Virus record (IMG/VR): IMGVR_UViG_3300007538_000125 | Coordinates: 1-28,381 of that record | Origin: a virus | Direction: 5' to 3' (one strand) | DNA length: 28,381 nucleotides | Part shown: positions 23,859-28,381 of the stretch, one piece after another | Position numbering within the stretch: position 1 is the stretch's first letter | Layout: each line of letters opens with the position of its first letter | The notes under the pieces: generated by a model | What the model saw: only the letters and a program-made list of their open reading frames with translations | Database searches by the model: none | Told to the model about the DNA's origin: nothing | Program-made: the position numbers and the translations under genes

Positions 23859-24449
23859 ATGGCAAGTGTATTTGACGATATTCTCTTAAAAGGTGTTCGC
23901 TCAGGGCAAATCCCTGCACGCACTCGTGCAGCACGTGATTGGTTCCGTGGCGTTGCTTCTGGGACATCCAAAAGCAGAGCAAATCCAGATAAGATCATTT
24001 CAGAATACAAAGAAACCGCAGGACGCCCAACCATTGGGAAAATGTATCACTTCTTCTATGATCCAAAGGGAAAGTCTACTCTCCCATACTATGATCGCTT
24101 TCCACTAATCTTTATGGTTGGTCCAGCATCAGGTGGATTCTATGGGATCAACTTACACTATTTGCCACCAAGACTTCGTGCTAAGTTGATGGATAGTTTA
24201 TATACAATCACAACGAATAAAAAATATAATGAAACAACTCAACTTGCGTTATCATATGATGTATTGAAGGGTGCAAGTAAGTTCAAGTATTTTAAACCAA
24301 CTTTCAAGCATTATTTGACTGGGCATGTAAAGTCAAGATATATTGAAATTCAACCAACAGACTGGGACATTGCCTTGATGTTGCCAACGCAGCGTTTTGA
24401 GAAGGCATCTGCTAACAAAGTTTGGGGTATCTCAGGGAGTATGATCTAA
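23859..24449 (+). CDS. Conserved T4-like virion assembly protein, unassigned (possibly gp2-like)
   Basis: 196 residues. The N-terminus is basic and helical (GVRSGQIPARTRAARDWFRG), followed by GKMYHFFYDPKGKSTLPYYD, RFPLIFMV, GGFYGINLHYLPPRLRAKLM, and a C-terminus with YIEIQPTDWDIALMLPTQRF. The PYYDxFPLxxxV then GxNxHYLPPxxRxxLMDxL pattern recurs in T4-like phages in my memory, but I cannot fix the name. DNA end protector gp2 is a possibility because genes 2 and 4 are neighbours in T4. It lies between gp4 and gp54, starting 5 bp after the gp4 stop. No catalytic motif is visible. Confidence 0.85.
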   Translation: MASVFDDILLKGVRSGQIPARTRAARDWFRGVASGTSKSRANPDKIISEYKETAGRPTIGKMYHFFYDPKGKSTLPYYDRFPLIFMVGPASGGFYGINLHYLPPRLRAKLMDSLYTITTNKKYNETTQLALSYDVLKGASKFKYFKPTFKHYLTGHVKSRYIEIQPTDWDIALMLPTQRFEKASANKVWGISGSMI

Positions 24450-25301
24450 ATGGCATCGTTTCTAAGCAAAGTAGCAAAAGATGTTGCTGGTTCCGTAGTA
24501 AGCGGAGCAATTAACAAAGTATTGGGTGGCGTTTCAACTCCACAAAGCACTGGACTCAGTGTACAGAATATTCTATCCACTATTAATAAATCTGGCGTTG
24601 CCAAATCATCTCACTTTGAAGTTCAAGTTATTGGTCCAAAAGGACCACTAACGAATAAACTGGACACCAACTACGAGCGTGAGATGATCTATCGTGCAGA
24701 TTCTTGCGAACTTCCTGGTCGTACCATTCAAACAACAGACTATAAGTTTAGCAACTATGGTCCAATGAGCAAACTTGCATATGGTCAACAGTATGGAGAT
24801 AGCAGCATAAGTTTTATCATGAGCGAAGATCTGCGAGAAAAAGAATACTTTGAACTGTGGCAAGATAGCATGGTCAATACAGGTGCATTTGAAGTTGGTG
24901 GTGGGCAACCAAATCGTTCTACCTCGAAGTTCAATGCGAGATATTTTGATAACTATGCAGGAACAGTTATCATAAGACAATATGCCACTGCTGGCGACTT
25001 GCGCTCTATTCATACACTAAAAGAATGCTATCCGATTATCATCAATCCAATCTCAATGACATGGGGAGAGGATAATCTTGTAAGAATGTCCGTGACATTT
25101 GCGTTCAGATATTACACTGCAGTATTCAATAAGCAAGATCAAGCAGGAATGGGTTATGGTTTCAGTTTGAAACTTGGCAAGGGTGGATTGCAAGGTTCTT
25201 TGCGTTTGCCTGGAATTGGTACTATCGCTGGTGGCGGTGGTTTTGGAACACAAGCAAATTTGGATCCACTTAAGAAAAGGATTGTTTCTGCGATATTATA
25301 A
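24450..25301 (+). CDS. 54: Baseplate tail-tube initiator gp54
   Basis: 283 residues; T4 gp54 is 320. The N-terminus is a helical, weakly hydrophobic segment (FLSKVAKDVAGSVVSGAINK). A tube-protein-like domain follows: FEVQVIGP, MIYRADSCELPGRTIQTTDY, SISFIMSEDLREKEYFELWQ, MTWGEDNLVRMSVTFAFRYY. gp54, gp48 and tube protein gp19 share one fold, and gp54 is the layer that starts tube growth. The alternative is that this is the gp19-like or gp48 equivalent, but gp48 is already assigned at 22207-23364 and this position beside gp26 fits gp54. It starts at the base after the previous stop, with AGGGAG upstream. Confidence 0.78.
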   Translation: MASFLSKVAKDVAGSVVSGAINKVLGGVSTPQSTGLSVQNILSTINKSGVAKSSHFEVQVIGPKGPLTNKLDTNYEREMIYRADSCELPGRTIQTTDYKFSNYGPMSKLAYGQQYGDSSISFIMSEDLREKEYFELWQDSMVNTGAFEVGGGQPNRSTSKFNARYFDNYAGTVIIRQYATAGDLRSIHTLKECYPIIINPISMTWGEDNLVRMSVTFAFRYYTAVFNKQDQAGMGYGFSLKLGKGGLQGSLRLPGIGTIAGGGGFGTQANLDPLKKRIVSAIL

Positions 25302-25318
25302 AATGATTGGAGATTATT

Positions 25319-26014
25319 ATGGCGTTACCATCGTTAGCGATTCCTGAATTTAGAGCAAATTTACCATCAACTGGGAAAGAAGTTAGATTTAGACCTTTCC
25401 TTGTAAAAGAAGAAAAGATTCTTTTGATGGCACTTGAAGGCGGAGACGAAAAAGAAATTATTAATGCAATTCTGAATGTTTTGCAAAATTGCATTTTAGA
25501 TGATCTTGATGTCAGAAAGATGCCATCATTTGATGTTGAATATTTGTACATGCATTTGCGTGCTAAGTCTGTTAATGAAATTATCTCAATGAGACTTGGT
25601 CATAGAAACAGCGAATGTTTGCACAAAACAGATGTAGAGATTCCGATCAATGATATTAAGGTTATTGGTAAAATCTCAAATGGTGTTGTTAAGTTGACAG
25701 ACACTGTTGGGATTAAATTCAAATATCCTGGAATCGAAGATCTCAATGTAATCGGTGATGCAAAAACGGAAAACATTTTTGAGTTGATCTATCGTTGTGT
25801 TGAAAGTGTGTATGATGAAAATGATGTTTACACAGAGTTTGATAGAGAAGAACTAGAAGAATGGTTGGAACAACTCAACAAAGAACAGTTTGAAAAAATT
25901 GGGGGATTCTTTTCAGAGATACCAAAGTTATCATATATTGTTAATTGGACTTGCCCAGCATGTGGTGAGTCTGATTCTGCAAAGGTGGAGGGTTTGGCAA
26001 GTTTTTTTATCTAA
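25319..26014 (+). CDS. 26: Baseplate hub / tail assembly protein gp26
   Basis: 231 residues from ATG 25319, selected because GGAG lies six bases upstream; a TTG start four codons earlier is unlikely. T4 gp26 is 208. It is recognised by IPEFRANLPSTGKEVRFRPF then LVKEEKILLMALEGGDEKEI near the start, the signature of the T4 baseplate gp26 family. C212 and C215 (WTCPACGES) precede the C-terminus (GLASFFI). The last codons AGT TTT TTT ATC TAA contain a slippery run of seven Ts, described separately. gp26 is needed for hub assembly in T4. Here it sits two genes before the tape measure, the usual place for tail-assembly chaperones in other tailed phages. Confidence 0.92.
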   Translation: MALPSLAIPEFRANLPSTGKEVRFRPFLVKEEKILLMALEGGDEKEIINAILNVLQNCILDDLDVRKMPSFDVEYLYMHLRAKSVNEIISMRLGHRNSECLHKTDVEIPINDIKVIGKISNGVVKLTDTVGIKFKYPGIEDLNVIGDAKTENIFELIYRCVESVYDENDVYTEFDREELEEWLEQLNKEQFEKIGGFFSEIPKLSYIVNWTCPACGESDSAKVEGLASFFI

Positions 26015-26061
26015 GCATGATACATGATTCGCTGGCAAATATGTATCAGATGAACTTTGCC
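26002..26061 (+). other. Candidate -1 programmed frameshift signal (slippery site plus pseudoknot)
   Basis: The slippery heptamer T TTT TTT occupies 26002-26008 in the gp26 reading frame. After a 9-base spacer, stem 1 pairs TGATACAT (26018-26025) with ATGTATCA (26041-26048), 8 perfect base pairs. Inside its loop, GGCAAA (26034-26039) pairs with TTTGCC (26056-26061), 6 perfect base pairs, giving an H-type pseudoknot with connecting loops of 8, 1 and 7 bases. A -1 shift reads TAT CTA AGC and then enters the gp51-like ORF in frame. The product would have about 290 residues. Found by reading, not by a folding program. Confidence 0.65.
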
Positions 26062-26190
26062 CTAATGCATCACCATAAATATTCTTTGACTGAATTGGAG
26101 AATATGATACCTTGGGAGCGAGACATTTATGTTGCGCAGCTGCGCCAATATCTGGAAGAACAAGAAGAACGACTAAAACAGAGACGATAA
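26017..26190 (+). CDS. 51: 57-residue gp51-like protein, likely -1 frame partner of gp26
   Basis: 57 residues (MIHDSLANMYQMNFALMHHH, then YSLTELENMIPWERDIYVAQ, then a charged Glu/Gln/Arg tail). ATG 26017 is two bases after the gp26 stop, in the -1 frame relative to gp26. No purine-rich ribosome site precedes this ATG or the in-frame ATG at 26041, so independent initiation looks weak and reading by frameshift or termination-reinitiation is likely. The compact helical PWERDxYxxxL segment is typical of small proteins encoded directly before tape measure genes. Cyanophage annotations often call this position gp51, the hub assembly catalyst, though T4 gp51 is much longer (249 residues, recalled); the symbol is therefore positional. 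Confidence 0.8.
   Translation: MIHDSLANMYQMNFALMHHHKYSLTELENMIPWERDIYVAQLRQYLEEQEERLKQRR
26074..26081 (+). promoter_or_regulatory. Possible late promoter before the tape measure gene
   Basis: CATAAATA differs from the late consensus at the first base only, a variant tolerated in T4. It points right, within the gp51-like gene, 109 bases upstream of the tape measure ATG. It could be chance in AT-rich coding sequence. Confidence 0.3.
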
Positions 26191-27945
26191 ATGGCAACAG
26201 TAAAACAAAAAACAAAACAAAAGACTTTGCCGACAGTCAATAAAGGTGTCGAAAAGGCTCAGTTGCAAGCAGCTTCTATGCAGGCGCAAGCAACAGAGAA
26301 AGCAGCACAGGCATCAATCGAAGCAACCAGTAGACTTGGTGCAAGACTTGGTGGTGGACTAGCAAATATCTCTGGTGGTATTCGTGAACTTCGTAAGAGC
26401 ATTGACACCCAAACTGTATATTTGGAGAACATGTGGGATCTTCAAGCAACCAAGTTTGAGTGGGAAAAACTGCAAGGACTATACCAAGAAGAAAGGGATA
26501 GAGAACTTGCACGAGCAGTCGGGAGCAGCGAGACATTAGGTGATCAACCTGGAGAGGGGTTTGGTAAGACTCCACAATCACAAGCTCCTGGATGGTTGTC
26601 TGGTTTACTCTCTAGTCTTGGGTTGGGTGCACTTGCTCCAACAATTGCCAATCTTGCCAAAGTAACTGGATCTTTGGGTCTTGCAGTTGCACCTCTTTTA
26701 GCAATGAAGAAGGTTGCTGACTGGGCAGAAGAAACAGAAACAACTCGCACCGATAAAACAACTGGCAGATTGACTGGCGAAGGTGGGGTTGAGAATCCGC
26801 TTACTGATATTGCCAATATTGGAATGAGCATTGGTGGCGTTGGGTTGAAAGAAGATCAAATTGATCCTACGGTTGCAACTGCGGAAGCAATGGCTCGTAG
26901 AATGAAAGATGCTGAAGAACGAGTACAAAAGTCTAGAGCAAGATTAGATGATCTCGCCGAACGAATTGCTGAGGCACGTGAAGAAGGAGACCAGCAGCGT
27001 TTAGAAGTCCTTGAGGGTCAAATGCGAAATGAGATGCAGAATCTCAAGGATGTAACTGCTAAGAGAGAAGAATTCCAAAAGCAGGCGCAAGAACAAATTG
27101 GCGAAGGCAAAAGAATCAGTGAAGAAGAATGGAAGCAAGCAACTGAAGATGTAATCAGTGTCTTTGATGGTCTTGGTCCTGGACAAATCGCCGTTGCTGC
27201 TGACGATCTTAGAATCAAAACTGAAAAAGAACTTGATGCAGTTCGACAGGAAAATGAAGATCTAATCAATAAGGCAGGTGCTGCGCTCTCAGGTTCTGAT
27301 GTTCAATGGGAAATGGATAAGAAAGCCCAAGAACGGAAGGATGCTTTGCAAGCAGAAAGAAAAGCAGCACAAGCAATGCCAGAAGGAGCAGAAAAAGAAG
27401 CAGCTCTTAGAAAGGCAGGTGTCTATACAGATCAAAAGGGGAGAGAAGATTGGGAAGCATTATCTGAAGAGGATAAACTAAAACGCTTCAAGGGAATGGA
27501 AGCGACGCTTGAAAGAACCAAAGAACTGTATTCAAAAGATGGTCTTTCTGAGCAGGAACAAAAACAACTGGATGCAATGAAGCAAAACATGTTCAAGGAC
27601 TACATGCTTGAATGGCAGAAGTCTTTGAGTGAAGGTGTCAAAGTTGAAGAAATTAAACCAGAAGATGCTGTTCAACCTTTTGTTCCTGGACAGATCTCAC
27701 CAGCACCAAGTGCTTCTGGTGAGGGTGTTGGTGCAAAGGTAAATGCTCAGTCTAAAGAAGTTTCACAGGCGAACATTTCTGCTCCAACGAATAATATCGC
27801 TGCACCTGTTACCAACAATAATGTTAACAACACAACCAATGTGAATAACACCACAGTTGTTCCGCCAAGTGCAACTCGCAGCAGATCAGCCGGAATGGGT
27901 GGAATGGGTAGAAAACCAACTGCTTTCGAACAAAGATACTGGTAA
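26191..27945 (+). CDS. Probable tail tape measure protein (gp29 equivalent)
   Basis: 584 residues. The N-terminus is basic and Ala/Gln-rich helical. Residues ~133-172 are hydrophobic (WLSGLLSSLGLGALAPTIAN, then SLGLAVAPLLAM). Residues ~225-330 are a long charged coiled coil (AEERVQKSRARLDDLAERIA), with further helix to ~480. The C-terminus is Asn/Thr-rich with NNNVNNTTNVNN and ends FEQRYW. A hydrophobic patch in a mainly helical protein, placed directly after the gp26/gp51 pair, fits a tape measure. Its length is nearly that of T4 gp29 (590, recalled). At about 0.15 nm per helical residue this predicts a tube near 88 nm, T4-like. I see no direct gp29 motif. It starts immediately after the TAA of the previous gene. 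Confidence 0.75.
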   Translation: MATVKQKTKQKTLPTVNKGVEKAQLQAASMQAQATEKAAQASIEATSRLGARLGGGLANISGGIRELRKSIDTQTVYLENMWDLQATKFEWEKLQGLYQEERDRELARAVGSSETLGDQPGEGFGKTPQSQAPGWLSGLLSSLGLGALAPTIANLAKVTGSLGLAVAPLLAMKKVADWAEETETTRTDKTTGRLTGEGGVENPLTDIANIGMSIGGVGLKEDQIDPTVATAEAMARRMKDAEERVQKSRARLDDLAERIAEAREEGDQQRLEVLEGQMRNEMQNLKDVTAKREEFQKQAQEQIGEGKRISEEEWKQATEDVISVFDGLGPGQIAVAADDLRIKTEKELDAVRQENEDLINKAGAALSGSDVQWEMDKKAQERKDALQAERKAAQAMPEGAEKEAALRKAGVYTDQKGREDWEALSEEDKLKRFKGMEATLERTKELYSKDGLSEQEQKQLDAMKQNMFKDYMLEWQKSLSEGVKVEEIKPEDAVQPFVPGQISPAPSASGEGVGAKVNAQSKEVSQANISAPTNNIAAPVTNNNVNNTTNVNNTTVVPPSATRSRSAGMGGMGRKPTAFEQRYW

Positions 27946-27953
27946 GTGCGGAT

Positions 27954-27980
27954 AAAAAAAGGGGAGACCGAAGTCTCCCC
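27954..27980 (-). terminator. Intrinsic terminator of gp32
   Basis: On the minus strand, an 8-bp perfect stem GGGGAGAC/GTCTCCCC (27961-27980) encloses the very stable TTCG loop and is followed by seven Ts (27960-27954). It lies 25 bases after the gp32 stop. In the plus direction the same hairpin is followed by six As, so it is not a classical terminator for the converging tape measure transcript. Confidence 0.92.
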
Positions 27981-28005
27981 AAAAAACACTCACATCAGAA
28001 AGGCA

Positions 28006-28381
28006 TCAATCTTCTTCTGCGAGCTTTTCAAAGAACGATAGATTATCATCGTCATCATCATCGAAGGAAACTTCATCGCTTACCTTTGGTGCTGGAGCAG
28101 ACTTCATCTCAGGTGCCTTAGCAACAGGTGCTGGTTCATAATCTTCTGCCTTAGTCGCAGGAGCATTCAAACCCAGTACACGATCCAACTTCGCCTTCAG
28201 TTCCTCATAAGACTTGAAGTGCTTACGATCAAGGAAATCTGCAAGACTGTACATTGAATTGTACACCTTTTCAAGTTCGTCATCATCACCAGCAAGCAGA
28301 GGAGATGCAGAATCAAACTCTGACTTATCATAGTTACGATAACCTTCTACATTACGAATCTTCAACTTGAAGTCAGCACCA
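28006..28381 (-). CDS. 32: Single-stranded DNA-binding protein gp32, C-terminal part
   Basis: 125 codons are visible; the gene continues past the right edge. The frame begins GADFKLKIRNVEGYRNYDKS, closely matching the [20 protein letters not shown] region of T4 gp32 at the end of its DNA-binding core (recalled). A helical segment (SMYSLADFLDRKHFKSYEEL) and an Ala/Pro-rich linker (APVAKAPEMKSAPAPK) follow. The end is an acidic tail (FDDDDDDNLSFFEKLAEED), the part that recruits replication and recombination partners such as UvsY and gp59 in T4. gp32 coats ssDNA at the fork. It is the only DNA-metabolism gene in the window and faces the tape measure gene. Confidence 0.95.
   Translation of the reverse strand, partial: GADFKLKIRNVEGYRNYDKSEFDSASPLLAGDDDELEKVYNSMYSLADFLDRKHFKSYEELKAKLDRVLGLNAPATKAEDYEPAPVAKAPEMKSAPAPKVSDEVSFDDDDDDNLSFFEKLAEED

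Noticed and set aside
25307-25318. TTG start four codons upstream for gp26
   Set aside because: The TTG overlaps the GGAG ribosome site itself; ATG 25319 is correctly spaced and gives the expected MALPSLAIPEF start.
1-28381. Defence island, toxin-antitoxin, integrase or insertion sequence
   Set aside because: Every gene on both strands fits virion assembly or gp32. No transposase, recombinase, reverse transcriptase, toxin or inverted-repeat boundary was seen.

Overview
The window is part of the genome of a contractile-tailed (myovirus) phage of the T4 superfamily. It covers most of the baseplate and tail-assembly region. The evidence is a run of proteins recognisable as T4 gp53, gp48, gp5, gp25, gp6, gp7, gp8, gp4, gp54 and gp26, plus the C-terminal end of gp32. 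Gene lengths and order, the large modular fibre genes and the exact T4-type late promoters (TATAAATA) resemble marine or freshwater T4-like phages such as cyanophages and pelagiphages more than T4 itself. No host-derived metabolic gene or tRNA is present, so the host cannot be named from this window.

Layout. (A) 1-3295, minus strand: a cassette of small adhesin and appendage genes, ending in a fibre gene that runs off the left edge. Two of its members share an N-terminal module. (B) 3295-9117, minus: a giant 1940-residue structural protein. (C) 9129-15878, minus: the wedge genes gp8, gp7, gp6 and gp25, joined by one-base stop/start overlaps, preceded by a small basic protein (15886-16059). 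(D) 16060-16158: a 99-bp regulatory gap with a perfect late promoter pointing left and a strong sigma70-like promoter pointing right. (E) 16159-23364, minus: the hub and spike genes. In transcription order these are gp48, gp53, a gp27-like hub, a 67-residue protein, a gp5-like spike without lysozyme, a PAAR tip and a Cys-repeat protein. (F) 23365-23415: a divergent promoter region. (G) 23416-27945, plus strand: gp4 nuclease, an unassigned protein, gp54, gp26, a 57-residue gp51-like protein and the tape measure. (H) 28006-28381, minus: gp32, ending at a UUCG-loop terminator.

Function. Almost everything here builds one machine. gp25, gp6, gp7, gp8 and gp53 form wedges. gp27-like, gp5 and the PAAR protein form the hub and membrane-piercing tip. 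gp48 and gp54 cap the hub and start the tube, and the tape measure sets tube length. The fibre cassette recognises the host, and gp4 finishes heads.

The most notable signal is at the gp26/gp51 junction. The last codons of gp26 contain an in-frame T TTT TTT slippery heptamer. It is followed after 9 nt by an 8-bp stem whose loop can pair perfectly (6 bp) with downstream sequence, forming an H-type pseudoknot. A -1 shift there would fuse gp26 to the 57-residue ORF, which has no visible ribosome binding site. This matches the frameshifted tail-assembly-chaperone pair that precedes the tape measure gene in many other tailed phages.
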